Notes: generated by a model not told the origin, from the letters alone. 64,000 nucleotides of DNA from Cenarchaeum symbiosum A (GCA_000200715.1 DP000238.1:556154-620153), one strand, 5' to 3'. Shown: positions 42,864 to 53,527, counted from the stretch's first letter. Program-made: numbers and translations.

Positions 42864-45800
42864 ATGATCGCCATTTCAGCATCCCTTGTATTCCTGTCCG
42901 TACTTGTGGCGTTCTCTGCAGGAGCGCCTTATTCCCAGGCAGAGGAGGGGCACATACAGCTGGTGCACCGCACGATAGACGGGGAGCTGGCCGTATCCAT
43001 GGTACCAGTGCCGGTTACGTCCGTCGAGACATTCGAGCCGCCGCGGCAGTTCCAACTGGAGGCGGACCCCGGCGCAAAGATATCCCCCGCCCTTCAGAGG
43101 TATGCCGAGACCGGGGTACACCCCATGTGCGGCCGGGATATGGACGAGCAGGCGGAACTGCGCTTTGACATTGACTGCTCTGTGCCCGGCGACTTTGAGA
43201 ACCGTTACACCTCCGTATTGATAATGCTCAAGCAGGAGCGGAGGGCGGTAAACTATGCGGAATATAACTACGACATGGAGACGGTATACGGGCTCTTGCG
43301 GGAGGAGGGCGCCAGAAGGTCCGAGGCGGTGGCTGCACCCACAGAATCCGTAAAGGAATACCTTGGGAGCAACAATGCGACTGGAATAGAGGTGTATTCT
43401 GCGATAGGGGGCGTGGTGGCACAGGTACCAGGCTCGCTCATGCCGGGGATAGCTGCATTGGAATGGGTGGAGAGCGTGGATATCACAGAGTACCTGTCCC
43501 CTCTCTTGCTGGACTCGACGCGAAGGTCGACGGGGATAAACTACCTGTATGATGGCGGCTTTGGGGGCAACGGAACCAGAATAGCCACTATCGACAGCGG
43601 TTTGGACATTGTAGACGGAAGCTACGACAATGTTGCCTTTACTGCCGATATAGCCCATGACGACCTTGATGACCTTGACGATGACCCCAACACAGATGAT
43701 CCCAAGGTGGTGTACATTCGGGATGTGTCATTTGACGGCTTTGACAATCCCGTGTATTGCGCCCCTCATGGCACCCAGGTGGCCGGGGTAGCCGCCGGCA
43801 CCGGCTCGATTGATTCGAGGTTCCGTGGCTTTGCCCCATATGCGGAGCTAATCGTATACACGGCCTGTTTTGACGACGATATTGACACCCTTGCCGCCCT
43901 GATCGCCATAGATGATCTGATTAACAACACCCTGGAGGCTCCGGATGAGGGAGCTGACGTACTTACCCTGTCCTTTGGCGGCTTGGGGGAGGGTTACGGC
44001 ACCGGTTTAGATGCACTCTTCGGTGACTTGGCATATGACAGCGGCATTGCGGTTACTTGGGCGGGGGCCAACGAGCTGCCAGATGCCCGGTTCTTCAACG
44101 ATTCAGCTGATGGCCACAAGATGTTTACAGTGGGCCAGACGTTCGAGGACGGTAGCAACACAGACTCTAGCAACTACGGTGTCACCCTTGATGGCAGGAT
44201 AAAGCCCGAGATAGTGGTCCCGGTAAACCCGATAACACTTCCCACGGTGGGCAACACGTATGCTGGAGGCATATCCGGCACGAGCTTTGCAACCCCCGCG
44301 GTTGCGGGGGCCATGGCGACCATGATTGGGTTGTACAAAGAACAGGGCCTGGTGCTGGAGCCGGGTCATGTATACGCAATGATACTCAGTCAGGCCGACG
44401 GGACCGGAAGGGGGAACTTTACGGACATACACATGGATGACAGGCGGGGTGCGGGGGTCATGGGCATGGACTATGGCCGAATGGAGACGCGATCGGGCTC
44501 GCACATGTTCAGCTCCACGGGCAGTGTTACAATCCCCCTAGTCGACATACCGGAAAGAACAGAGAGGATAACTGCCGCGCTGTGGTGGCCAGAAGAAGCT
44601 CTGGATACGGAAACCTTTGACGGGGCCGACCATAATGAGATACACCTGAATCTGAGGCTCAACGGCGCAGCAGAGGTATCATCTACAAACCCGGACTCGG
44701 TACTGCAGAGGCTAGTGCTGGAGGACCCCGTGGCAGGCAGCTCTGGATATGACCTTGTAATCGATTTTGTCGGGGGCGAGGCTCCGCCACAACAGGTGTT
44801 CTACTCGTACACACTATTCTCAGAACAGGACGAGTTTGCCGTGGATTATGCAGCGCTCGCGCCTGACGGGGGGAGCATCAGGATGGGCTTTTCTCGGGAG
44901 GTGGACCCATCCTCGGCGGGTGCCGCGGCCTTCGGCGTGCCCGGCAGCAGCGTCACGGGAACTGTAGTGTCCGGAAGCGAGGTGCTCCTCTCGCTGTCCG
45001 ACCCCCTGCCAGTGGACAAGCCGCCGGAGATAACCCTGTACGGGTCTGTTGCCCCTCGCAATGGCGACGAGCGGCTGGCAATATCGGAGGTGGCAGGCAT
45101 AACGGATGTCGGCGGGGTGCCGCTTGGAACGATATTTGATATTGCACACAACTCGACCCATTTTTTCCTTACCGATAACGATAATCCCACACTGCACATA
45201 TTTGACGACGCCCTGGATCCCGTGGATCTTGTCGATGAGACGTCTCTTGGGGAGGCATGGTCCCCCACCGGGGTGGGGGTCAACGGGACCCACATTGTAG
45301 TGGCAAGCAACTTGGGACGTGTACACGTACTGGATCCTAGTGGGAATCCAGCGGACAGCTTTGACATATCAGGAATCCTTACAACCACGTACGACTTGGC
45401 GCTGGGCCCCGGAATTATCGTATCCGATCCGACAAATGGTACTGTGACTGTATTTGAGCCCGACGGCAGCGGCTACATTGCCTTTGGTAATGACAGTCAA
45501 GCCGATCCCTCTGATGCCGGACAGTTCTTTATCCCTCTGGGCGTGTCATCCAACGGGACCCATATCTTCGTAGCCGACAACTTTAACTTCAGAATACAGG
45601 TGTTTGACGGCAGCGGGACCCTGCGGGATATACTTGACGGGTTCACGGTCCCGGAATGGAGTTTCTTATTTCCTCGGGACGTGTACGTATCTGGCGATAT
45701 CATGCTGGCGGTGGACGATTTTGGTTCTGCGGTCATAAGCAGACAAGGCGACATACTGCAGCAATTTGGCAGGCCCACCCAGGGGCATGTACCCGATACT

Positions 45801-48737
45801 TTGACATCCAACGGAACCCATGTGTTTGTCTCAGAGTTTCCAGTTTTTGATGCAACATCCCCGGTAAACCGGGTCCGCGTGTACGAGTACCACACAGTAC
45901 AGGCCACTGGCGCACCCCGTGTGATCTCCGTGACGGCGCCTGCGGGCACGTACGGGAGCGGCGCCACCATCCCAATCACTGTGACATTCTCCGGAGCAGT
46001 GGACGCCACCGGCATCCCACAGCTGCTCCTGAATATACCCGGGGCGGCCGCCAACTATTCCTCGGGCACGGGCACCACAGATCTCGTCTTTGAGTATGCC
46101 GTACTCCAGAATCACAGCTCGCCGGCGCTCAACTATTCCGACGTGGACTCGCTTGTGCTTAATGGCGGCTCTATAACGGCAGAGGGCTCAATAGTGCCGG
46201 CATTTCTGGAGCTGCCGCCCCCTTCGGCTGCATCATCGCTTGGCGGGTCAGGCGTGGTAATAGAGGCGCCGGGGATCATGCTAGTGCTCGTGGACTCGCC
46301 GATGTCATCAGACGGGCTGCGGGTCTCCGCCCCCATGTCCCGCAGCATAGATGTCTCCGATTCCCCCACCCTCTCTGTGATGGTATCTGGGATGGGAATG
46401 ACTTCGGCAGATACAACGGAGACCCCACTCATTGACGACGGGGCCTCGTTGTCCTTGTCCCTTGGTCCTGCCGATACATCGGCAGTGGCCGACAATGCAG
46501 AGGTGGTACTCGGGGGCAAGCCGCGGGCGGCAGACGCACCCGGCACTGTCGAGATTATCTCCCTGTCGGTCTCTATGAGTGCGGAGGAGGGCCCTGTCTT
46601 GTCCGAGATGGTTACCGGCATGGGCACTATATTCCTGGACTTTACAGAGGCGCCCAGCCTGGAAGATGATGCGTACACTGTCCCGAGGGTGCGGTCTGTC
46701 TCTGCCGATTCTTCCGCTGAAAAAGAGAACGGGACAGTCTCCATAACCATCGTGTTTAGCGAGCCCGTAAACGTGACGGGATTCCCGCTGCTCAGGCTTG
46801 ACGTGGGTGATGATGCCAATTATACAACGGGCTCGGGCACCACCAACCTGACTTTCAGCTATACGGTGGACGCGGGCCACAACTCGGGCGACCTATCCTA
46901 TGCTGGAACAGGCGCGCTTGACGGCAACATAACGGCATCCGATGACGGGGCGGCGGCCAACCTTCTGCTGCCCCGTCCCGGCTCCCCGTCGTCTTTGTCT
47001 GGCAGCTCAGACGTGGTAATAGATACTATGGCCCCCGGGATAGTGCGCATCCTGGCCACTGGGCACAACACACTGGAGGCCACGATGAGCGAGCGGCTCG
47101 ATGCGGGCACCGGCAGGGACAACATCACACTTGTAACAACCGGCAACGGCTCTGGCGCCGCCAACGTGACACTGGTGGTCCCGGTGGCAGAAAACAACCT
47201 GCTCATTACTACCGACCACAACCTCACATCGATACAGAACATCACTGTCCGGTTTGCGAACGTGGCAGACCCCGCGGGAAACCCGCTTTCCCCAGGCGAG
47301 TACAGCCTCTCCGATAACGACAAGGCTCTCATTGGCGGGCTGCCACTCAACATAACAGACGCCGACAACCTGCTGGTCATACACGAGGGGATGCCCGGGG
47401 ACCTGCTCATCGAGGACGGCACATCCGGGAATATGCCGCTCATACTATACCTTGGGCTCACTGTGGAGAATGATACCGCCACGCTGCCCCCGTCGGTGAC
47501 CATCCTGTCCGGAGGCTCCACCGTTTTGCTGCCGGCAAACCTGAACCTGACGGGGTTCAACGGCACACTGCAGATAGCCATCGAAGAATCAGACAGGGTG
47601 CCGGACGTGGACGGCACTCCCCAGGACGGCGCCATAGAGGTGGGACTGCCGGATGCGGACCTTGAGCTGGGCAGCCCTGTCAGTATTTCCCTGGGCGGGC
47701 AAGGGGGGAACACCGGATACCGCATAAACTCGGCTGATTCCACCACGCCCATAGACGCACGGTGCACCGCGGATAGAGCGGCAGGCGCTGTTGCACAGGC
47801 AGAGAGCGGCGGAGCCTGCTCGCTGGATGTAGGCGGGAACCTTACGATATGGACATACGGCCTCTCTGCATTTGGCTCGTACATACCCGCGCCCGAGTCC
47901 CGCGCAGATCCGCTGCCTGCGCCAAGGCCGCGCGGGGGCGGAGGAGGAGGCGGGGGCGGCGGAGCCGTCGTCTCCGGCGGCATCACTGGCCAGACCGCCT
48001 CGCTTGGGTTTGCATCCGGAGGGCAGGATGCAAGAGAATCCCCCTCGGGGATACGCATTGCGCCCGAGGGCACGCTCGTCATAACCCCGGAGATAGAATC
48101 CGACGTCTTTGCGGCAAGGGTATTTTCGATGGAGGTGATCCTGTACGGGATGGGCGCCCAAGAAGACGCCCGCGTCAGGTATTCGGCGGTCCCGGTGCTG
48201 CTCAACTCCGAGCAGTGCGACGGAGAATCGCATGTAGAGGACCGCATATTCGCATGCGATGCATCTTCTGTGATCTCGGAGGGGCAGGCCGGGTATACGC
48301 TTGATGCATCGGGCCGGCTGAGCCTCGAGATACCGTTTGAGGGCGAGTTTTCCGGTACCATGAGTGTCATGTTGCAGGACAACCGCGGCATACTGTTGCT
48401 CTCGCATGAGCGGGATGTATACGAGCTAGACGCGGGGCAGGCAGCGGGGCCATCCTTGGAGGCATCCAGTGCGGATGAGCCCGGCGACGGGCCCGTCGTA
48501 ATGCAAGAGCCTTCGCCGGAGGAAGCCGTTCCACAGGATCCCGCCGCGGAGGCGTCCATGGATGCCGAGCCTGAACCAGAGCCTCTGGTGCCCGCAGAGC
48601 CTGATGATGCAGAGCCGCGCGTCGTACCTGCAGAGCCCGGAATACCCGGGGATCCCCCTGCAGTGCCCGCAGAACCGGGGCCTACCGACCTGCTTGGCAT
48701 GATTGTCGAATGGTTTGCGTCACTGTTTGGCAGATGA
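42864..48737 (+). CDS. giant secreted subtilase-family surface protein (paralogue 2)
   Basis: 1957 residues from ATG 42864 (MIAISASLVFLSVLVAFSAG, a signal peptide); an open frame extends upstream to 42681 through the 17-C tract but lacks a secretory start. The S8 domain keeps the triad: Asp244 (RIATIDSGLD), His302 (CAPHGTQVAG), Ser474 (SGTSFATPAVAG). Next are NHL-like repeats (SNGTHIFVADNFNFRIQVF), Ig-like modules, a shorter Ser/Asp/Pro repeat zone than paralogue 1, a poly-glycine hinge, the ~120-residue two-Cys beta domain (RIFACDASSVISE), an acidic linker, and the tail LLGMIVEWFASLFGR. Together with the gene at 11104 it forms an old duplicated pair. Confidence 0.85.
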   Translation: MIAISASLVFLSVLVAFSAGAPYSQAEEGHIQLVHRTIDGELAVSMVPVPVTSVETFEPPRQFQLEADPGAKISPALQRYAETGVHPMCGRDMDEQAELRFDIDCSVPGDFENRYTSVLIMLKQERRAVNYAEYNYDMETVYGLLREEGARRSEAVAAPTESVKEYLGSNNATGIEVYSAIGGVVAQVPGSLMPGIAALEWVESVDITEYLSPLLLDSTRRSTGINYLYDGGFGGNGTRIATIDSGLDIVDGSYDNVAFTADIAHDDLDDLDDDPNTDDPKVVYIRDVSFDGFDNPVYCAPHGTQVAGVAAGTGSIDSRFRGFAPYAELIVYTACFDDDIDTLAALIAIDDLINNTLEAPDEGADVLTLSFGGLGEGYGTGLDALFGDLAYDSGIAVTWAGANELPDARFFNDSADGHKMFTVGQTFEDGSNTDSSNYGVTLDGRIKPEIVVPVNPITLPTVGNTYAGGISGTSFATPAVAGAMATMIGLYKEQGLVLEPGHVYAMILSQADGTGRGNFTDIHMDDRRGAGVMGMDYGRMETRSGSHMFSSTGSVTIPLVDIPERTERITAALWWPEEALDTETFDGADHNEIHLNLRLNGAAEVSSTNPDSVLQRLVLEDPVAGSSGYDLVIDFVGGEAPPQQVFYSYTLFSEQDEFAVDYAALAPDGGSIRMGFSREVDPSSAGAAAFGVPGSSVTGTVVSGSEVLLSLSDPLPVDKPPEITLYGSVAPRNGDERLAISEVAGITDVGGVPLGTIFDIAHNSTHFFLTDNDNPTLHIFDDALDPVDLVDETSLGEAWSPTGVGVNGTHIVVASNLGRVHVLDPSGNPADSFDISGILTTTYDLALGPGIIVSDPTNGTVTVFEPDGSGYIAFGNDSQADPSDAGQFFIPLGVSSNGTHIFVADNFNFRIQVFDGSGTLRDILDGFTVPEWSFLFPRDVYVSGDIMLAVDDFGSAVISRQGDILQQFGRPTQGHVPDTLTSNGTHVFVSEFPVFDATSPVNRVRVYEYHTVQATGAPRVISVTAPAGTYGSGATIPITVTFSGAVDATGIPQLLLNIPGAAANYSSGTGTTDLVFEYAVLQNHSSPALNYSDVDSLVLNGGSITAEGSIVPAFLELPPPSAASSLGGSGVVIEAPGIMLVLVDSPMSSDGLRVSAPMSRSIDVSDSPTLSVMVSGMGMTSADTTETPLIDDGASLSLSLGPADTSAVADNAEVVLGGKPRAADAPGTVEIISLSVSMSAEEGPVLSEMVTGMGTIFLDFTEAPSLEDDAYTVPRVRSVSADSSAEKENGTVSITIVFSEPVNVTGFPLLRLDVGDDANYTTGSGTTNLTFSYTVDAGHNSGDLSYAGTGALDGNITASDDGAAANLLLPRPGSPSSLSGSSDVVIDTMAPGIVRILATGHNTLEATMSERLDAGTGRDNITLVTTGNGSGAANVTLVVPVAENNLLITTDHNLTSIQNITVRFANVADPAGNPLSPGEYSLSDNDKALIGGLPLNITDADNLLVIHEGMPGDLLIEDGTSGNMPLILYLGLTVENDTATLPPSVTILSGGSTVLLPANLNLTGFNGTLQIAIEESDRVPDVDGTPQDGAIEVGLPDADLELGSPVSISLGGQGGNTGYRINSADSTTPIDARCTADRAAGAVAQAESGGACSLDVGGNLTIWTYGLSAFGSYIPAPESRADPLPAPRPRGGGGGGGGGGAVVSGGITGQTASLGFASGGQDARESPSGIRIAPEGTLVITPEIESDVFAARVFSMEVILYGMGAQEDARVRYSAVPVLLNSEQCDGESHVEDRIFACDASSVISEGQAGYTLDASGRLSLEIPFEGEFSGTMSVMLQDNRGILLLSHERDVYELDAGQAAGPSLEASSADEPGDGPVVMQEPSPEEAVPQDPAAEASMDAEPEPEPLVPAEPDDAEPRVVPAEPGIPGDPPAVPAEPGPTDLLGMIVEWFASLFGR

Positions 48738-48844
48738 GGGGACAGTCCACACGTGCTGCGTATACAAAGCAGGCATGACGCCGGTACATGAACAAAACGG
48801 CGGCTCCTGAGACCGCCTAGAAGACATCCCATGCCCCGCGTATT

Positions 48845-48852
48845 TGATATAT
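48845..48852 (+). promoter_or_regulatory. TATA box of HNR protein copy 2
   Basis: TGATATAT, centred 25 bases before the ATG at 48874, as in copy 1 (25491-25498 before 25520). An upstream in-frame ATG at 48868 is ATA in copy 1, so 48874 is the conserved start. Confidence 0.6.
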
Positions 48853-48873
48853 GGCCTGCCGCAAAACATGGAA

Positions 48874-49662
48874 ATGAGCCAGGAGACGCCCTGTATCGGG
48901 GAATGCTCAAAGTTTCGCGCCATGCGGCCGGAATCTGGCGGCAGGCTGCAGGCAGGCCAGTGCCTCTGCTGGAACTGCGGGATATGGCTGGCCCCCCATG
49001 AATCTCACACAGACGGCGGCCAGTCCCAGGATGCAGGCGGGCCGTACTGCAACTGCTGCAACCGTATACTCTGCACACCCCGCCCAGGCCTTGAATGCAC
49101 AGGCCTTGGGCATTTTAGCAGGCCAAAAGCAGAGATGCTAGAAAAAATAGTGCGGCAGCTAGCAGGCGGGGAGGGCAGAGCGTCCATTACCCGGTTTATA
49201 GATTCAGTACAGAACGATGACCTGCTTGCCATTGGGATACAGGAGCTTGGCATTCCGCTCTATGAAATGGTTGATCTGGCGTACACGTACAATCCCCCGA
49301 ACAAACTCTCCATGCTGCTCGAACTAGAGACGGTGAGAAAAAAGCTAGGGCACGTGCCAGATAGGTCCGAGATGAATGAGCATTCGGCCATCTCTGTCTC
49401 TGTATACGATGGCGAGTTCCAGTCGTGGGATAGAATGCTCGAGTTGCTCGGGCATGATCCCGGGGAACAGGAAGGGCCCACGCCGCCCAAAGAGGGCCCG
49501 GAGCCCGCCGGCATGTCCGTCGACGAGATGAAATTGGCAATAAATAACGCCCTGCAAAACGAGCCGGAGATTTTGGAGCTCTTTGAAAAGCTGTCCAGGG
49601 TAGTGCCCCATTTTGACGGGGACGAGCTAGACGGCATAATACGGTCGGTGCGGCAAGACTAG
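48874..49662 (+). CDS. zinc-finger protein with homing-endonuclease-associated repeat (copy 2)
   Basis: 262 residues from ATG 48874. Same plan as the protein at 25520: N-terminal cysteine pairs (CIGEC, CLCWNC, YCNCC), a helical segment, an HNR repeat (LGHVPDRSEMNEHSAISVSV, FQSWDRMLELLGHDP) and an acidic helical end. It differs mainly in the linker after the HNR repeat (GEQEGPTPPKEGPEPAG, seven residues longer net) and near the third cysteine group (RILCTPRPGLECTGLG), where an extra Cys appears. Convergent on the second SWIM gene with stop codons sharing a CTAG. Confidence 0.65.
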   Translation: MSQETPCIGECSKFRAMRPESGGRLQAGQCLCWNCGIWLAPHESHTDGGQSQDAGGPYCNCCNRILCTPRPGLECTGLGHFSRPKAEMLEKIVRQLAGGEGRASITRFIDSVQNDDLLAIGIQELGIPLYEMVDLAYTYNPPNKLSMLLELETVRKKLGHVPDRSEMNEHSAISVSVYDGEFQSWDRMLELLGHDPGEQEGPTPPKEGPEPAGMSVDEMKLAINNALQNEPEILELFEKLSRVVPHFDGDELDGIIRSVRQD

Positions 49663-51749
49663 GCCTCTGCACGCAGCTGCAGGTACTCTACAAGGATCTC
49701 TCTGTCTTCTTCGCCAAGGATATCGTATACCGCCTGGATGCTCCTCTTCATGTTGAGGGATCTGAGCCCTGCCAGCTGTATGGTGGTTGATTCTATCCTC
49801 TTCTGTATCACATCCCACCCGAGCCCGTCCAGGCAGTAGTGTATTACAGCTGAGACCAGGTGGCTGCAAAGCGTGTGATAGTATGTCTCGTTCATGGATT
49901 TTCCGCATGTGCATTCGGGCGGGCCGCCCATCCCGGGGCCAAGGCTTGCATATACATTCTCAAACTGCACGTACGATATCCCAGGGGGCTTTTTCTCTGT
50001 GTTGAACGGCGGGTGTACTCCCTCGTATAGTTCCGGGTGTATTTTGCGCTGGAGATTTTCAAACGTGTCATGGATGGCCACAGGTTCTGTGCGCATCCCG
50101 TCCTCAAAGTCATCCTCCGACATGGAGTATAGGGTGCGCACAAGGCCAAAATAGATGGCATTTGCCGCCTCGTAATCCTCCCCGTCAGGTAAGCGTAGGT
50201 CCACCTCCTTCATGCAGCCTATAGGAAACGCCGCTTCTTTTCCGTCTGGTATCTCCACTACAGCCAGGCCGGATTCATAGTTGAGCGACTTCACCAATAC
50301 CGTGCTGCCAGAGTTGTCCCCGTACATTATGCGCGCGACTGAAAGCCTCCTGCACGGGATTATCGGGGTGATCTCGCACCAGTTTCTGATGCCCGCCTCG
50401 CCTATCACCTGTATAATCCTGTCCTGTCTGGTCAGCTCCGCTATCTCCTGGCTTACGCTCCTGCACGTAAACACCACTCCTTGCTCTTCTGCGGGGATCG
50501 CCCTTTTGAGGTCGGCTAGAACATCTTCTGTGACCTCCTCGTCTATCATCACCTTACAGTGGAATATCTTTGCTGTGGCCTCAAAGTCGAGGTTTTTCAT
50601 CATCTCGATATGCTCGGGCCTGAAGGTGTACTCTGTAAGGTCCACGACAAAGTCAAAGCCTCTTGCGTACTCTTTGGGGCTCTGCAGCGAGGCAGAATCG
50701 GCCAGCACCAGCCCGGCAATGCGCGTTATCTGGTCGTCAAGGTCGTCGAGGTCGCCGCGCTCGAGCGATTCGAGCTCCATGATGAACTGGTCCGGCGTTA
50801 TATTCCTGCCAAAGAATGCCGTCTTTCCCGACAGGACCTTCTCAGTTCTGATCTTTTCCATCATCCGTATGTAGTTGTCATGTGTGAACAGCTGGTCTGA
50901 TGTAGGGGACCCTCCGGAGAACGGCCGCTTTCTTACTATGCCGTCCTTTGCCTCGAGATCATCGAGGGCGCTGTTGAGAATATCCAGCCCGAAGACCATC
51001 GCAAGAAGCGGAAACTTGGCCCATATGCTTGTCAGCAGGCGCCTGTAAGTGATTCCGCTCTTTTCCTGCCCTATCAGCCCGTGAAGGGTCTGCGTTATGT
51101 TGGGATACTCTTCTGGGACCGATATGTCGGCGCCAGTCCTTGCAACATTGCACTCTTTTACAAGCTCGCTAGTAATATCGTTGAGCTTTGTCCTCAGGTC
51201 TTTCTGGATGTACCCTTCAAACGATTCCCGCATGCTGTCATCTTCTAGCAGTGGGACAGACTTGCCCAGCCTGGCATAGGTCTCTCTGACGGCATTCTCG
51301 GCGTCCTTGTACTCGATAAACTGGGCCTCTAGTATGGAATGTACTAGAAACGACCTGAGAATGTTATAGTTTAGCAGGCCGGATATCTGTAGGTGAAACC
51401 TGTCGCACTGCGCGTGTATGAGCATGTATCTTTGCTCCCATTTGTCATTGGAGAGGTTTGCATTGCGGCTGTCTGTGCCCTTGCCTGTAGACCGGTGTCC
51501 GACAAACTTCAACTTGGAGGTCAGATAGGAAAAATCCTCATAATTGCGTATGTTGTATTTTCTTCTAATCACCGACGTCTTGATTCCGTCTATGTAATCT
51601 TCGAGCAGTCCGGGCAGGAATACGTGGGGGTATTTTCTGTTGATTTTTAGTACAAGCTCGACTATCTCGTTTGCACGCCCCAGCTCGTCGGGCCCCATCT
51701 GGGCAGTCATGGAATGGCAGGCCTCTTTGAAATCCTCTATCTGTGACAA
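49659..51749 (-). CDS. SWIM-zinc-finger protein of unknown function (copy 2)
   Basis: 696 residues, nearly identical to the protein at 26290 along its whole length, with one residue more (ARLGKSVPLL versus ARLKSIPLL) and scattered conservative changes. The C-terminal CxC...CxH SWIM motif is unchanged (ECTCGKSMNE, LCSHLVSAVIH). Strong conservation of both copies, with most DNA differences silent, suggests that both are under selection. Function unknown; paired with the HNR protein in both copies. Confidence 0.6.
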   Translation of the reverse strand: MSQIEDFKEACHSMTAQMGPDELGRANEIVELVLKINRKYPHVFLPGLLEDYIDGIKTSVIRRKYNIRNYEDFSYLTSKLKFVGHRSTGKGTDSRNANLSNDKWEQRYMLIHAQCDRFHLQISGLLNYNILRSFLVHSILEAQFIEYKDAENAVRETYARLGKSVPLLEDDSMRESFEGYIQKDLRTKLNDITSELVKECNVARTGADISVPEEYPNITQTLHGLIGQEKSGITYRRLLTSIWAKFPLLAMVFGLDILNSALDDLEAKDGIVRKRPFSGGSPTSDQLFTHDNYIRMMEKIRTEKVLSGKTAFFGRNITPDQFIMELESLERGDLDDLDDQITRIAGLVLADSASLQSPKEYARGFDFVVDLTEYTFRPEHIEMMKNLDFEATAKIFHCKVMIDEEVTEDVLADLKRAIPAEEQGVVFTCRSVSQEIAELTRQDRIIQVIGEAGIRNWCEITPIIPCRRLSVARIMYGDNSGSTVLVKSLNYESGLAVVEIPDGKEAAFPIGCMKEVDLRLPDGEDYEAANAIYFGLVRTLYSMSEDDFEDGMRTEPVAIHDTFENLQRKIHPELYEGVHPPFNTEKKPPGISYVQFENVYASLGPGMGGPPECTCGKSMNETYYHTLCSHLVSAVIHYCLDGLGWDVIQKRIESTTIQLAGLRSLNMKRSIQAVYDILGEEDREILVEYLQLRAEA

Positions 51750-51818
51750 CTTCTAGACCTGCCCTGCTGCCGATGTTATGCATTTTGAATGTATTCTGGC
51801 TGTAAAGAATGCCATGAC

Positions 51819-53483
51819 TTAGAGCCCCAGCAGAGAGCCAAAGAACTCTGCTATTGCGTCTAGTATGCCGGGCTCTTCAGGCAGGGTCGCGGCATCTGCA
51901 AATATATCATATCTATCTGGCAGCTCGTACCTGCTTACAGAATCGCCCCCGACAACAAACATTACAGCGCCTTCGTCCGCAAAGGCAAGCCCGCTGGCCC
52001 GCTGACCCTCAGTATCTAGCGAGCCCATGTATCCCCTCAGGGCGGGGTCGTACGGCCCGCCAAGCTCGTACCCGTGCACCTCCTCTTCTTCGGCGACGAA
52101 CAAGAGCAGGCCGTCATCAGAGAACTCTATCTCCCAGATTACCTCGGAATGCTCCCCTAGATCGTACGAGCCGTCGTGGACAGGATTAGTTATGTCGTAC
52201 GGGGCAGACAGGCTGTACCGCTGGAGAGAGTCATCTCCCGATATGAGCATCTCTGTACCCCCCGGGACAAATACTATGCCGCCTGATTCTGTAATGCCCC
52301 CTTTGAGCTCAAAGAATCCTGAATGTATGGGGCCTGTTATATCGTACGGGGCGGATAGCTCATACTGTTCAATGGAGATGCCCTCCCCCGGATTTCCGTT
52401 TCTGGACACAAACAGGATGGCGCCGTCATCCGATGCGGCCATTCCATATGCGGCGCCGCCGTCTTTCAGCCCTGCCGAGCCTGTATACACAGGACTGGAT
52501 GTATCGTACGGGGATGCAAGGTCATAGCGGTGTATCGCGTCGGGGCCGGTCGTTATAGTAAGCATGATCATGCCGTCAGGCGAAAATGCCTCGTCTGTTA
52601 TCTCTGCGGACTGTCCCAGGTGGCCCTGCGGCGCCTCTAGTCTTGCTGATGTGATGTCATATTCTTCTGATAACGCATACCTGCTCATGGAGCTCTCGCC
52701 TGCCACGAATAGTTCTGTGCCCCCGTCTGAAAAGGCAAGGCCGCTTGCAGGCTGTTCTTTTGTATCAAACGAGCCCGCATACTCCATGCTGTCCAGGTTA
52801 TACGGCCCGCCAAGCTCGTAACCGTGCACGCCGGTCTCTTCTGATGCAAACATGCCCGTGCCGTCATCAGAGAACTCTATCTCCCAGATGAACTCTGTCT
52901 GGTTTAGGCCATACGAGGAATCGTGGACGGGGTTGGATAGGCCGTACGGGGAGGATAACTCGTACCGGTGGATGGAGTTGTCCGCCGAGACGAACATGAC
53001 CGTTCCCCCCGGCGCAAAGGCTATCCCCCCTGTCTCCGGGGCGGGCAGCTCAAAGCGTTCGCCCCGCTCGGGGGCCGATATGTCAAACGGGGAAGAGAGA
53101 TCATACTTGTGTATGAATGCGGGCCCGGCACCCCCGCTCTGGATGGCATCCACACCTTCCATTCCGTTCCGGGCCACGAACAGGTCGGTGCCGTCGCCTG
53201 AAAATGCCATTCCGACAGCGGAGCCGCCATATTCGAGCCTGAAAGAATCCGAGTACACCGGCCAGGTCGTATCGTACGGCGAAGACAGGGTATAGTGGTA
53301 TATTGCATCGGGGTCGGTCACCGATGCGAATGCATCAAGGCCGTCGTCAGAGAATACTATGTCGGATACGTATGCAAAGGGCCCGAGGACCGTCCTCTCG
53401 GGGTCTGCATATGCGGGGGTGCTGATCGCCAGTGATATGGCTATCGAAAGGGCAAGGATGCAGCCTGCACTTGGGGCCTTCAT
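51819..53483 (-). CDS. secreted propeller-like repeat protein with terminal sorting-like motif (copy 2)
   Basis: 554 residues from ATG 53483 (signal peptide MKAPSAGCILALSIAISLAI). It has the same two halves of five ~50-residue repeats (FSDDGLDAFASVTDPDAIYH, LSSPYD) and the same tail GILDAIAEFFGSLLGL as the protein at 28447. An upstream in-frame extension to 53627 is untenable because it crosses the shared promoter. Compared with copy 1, differences cluster in exposed-looking loop positions of the repeats. Probably a cell-surface protein. Confidence 0.78.
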   Translation of the reverse strand: MKAPSAGCILALSIAISLAISTPAYADPERTVLGPFAYVSDIVFSDDGLDAFASVTDPDAIYHYTLSSPYDTTWPVYSDSFRLEYGGSAVGMAFSGDGTDLFVARNGMEGVDAIQSGGAGPAFIHKYDLSSPFDISAPERGERFELPAPETGGIAFAPGGTVMFVSADNSIHRYELSSPYGLSNPVHDSSYGLNQTEFIWEIEFSDDGTGMFASEETGVHGYELGGPYNLDSMEYAGSFDTKEQPASGLAFSDGGTELFVAGESSMSRYALSEEYDITSARLEAPQGHLGQSAEITDEAFSPDGMIMLTITTGPDAIHRYDLASPYDTSSPVYTGSAGLKDGGAAYGMAASDDGAILFVSRNGNPGEGISIEQYELSAPYDITGPIHSGFFELKGGITESGGIVFVPGGTEMLISGDDSLQRYSLSAPYDITNPVHDGSYDLGEHSEVIWEIEFSDDGLLLFVAEEEEVHGYELGGPYDPALRGYMGSLDTEGQRASGLAFADEGAVMFVVGGDSVSRYELPDRYDIFADAATLPEEPGILDAIAEFFGSLLGL

Positions 53484-53505
53484 TCTGGTGGCGCCTTGCG
53501 GGTGG

Positions 53506-53527
53506 CATAAAAACCCACTTGGGTTTT
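53506..53527 (-). promoter_or_regulatory. TATA box overlapped by palindrome AAAACCCACTTGGGTTTT, copy 2
   Basis: Perfect palindrome at 53510-53527 over the TATA-like TTTTTATG (53506-53513), centred 26-27 bases before the ATG at 53483. Same geometry as at 30140-30161. Confidence 0.7.

Noticed and set aside
46898-49078. Long open frame on the minus strand opposite subtilase 2 (726 codons)
   Set aside because: Composition is Ser/Ala/Pro-rich, with no domain and no start signals; it is the antisense shadow of a GC-rich gene, as are similar frames opposite subtilase 1.
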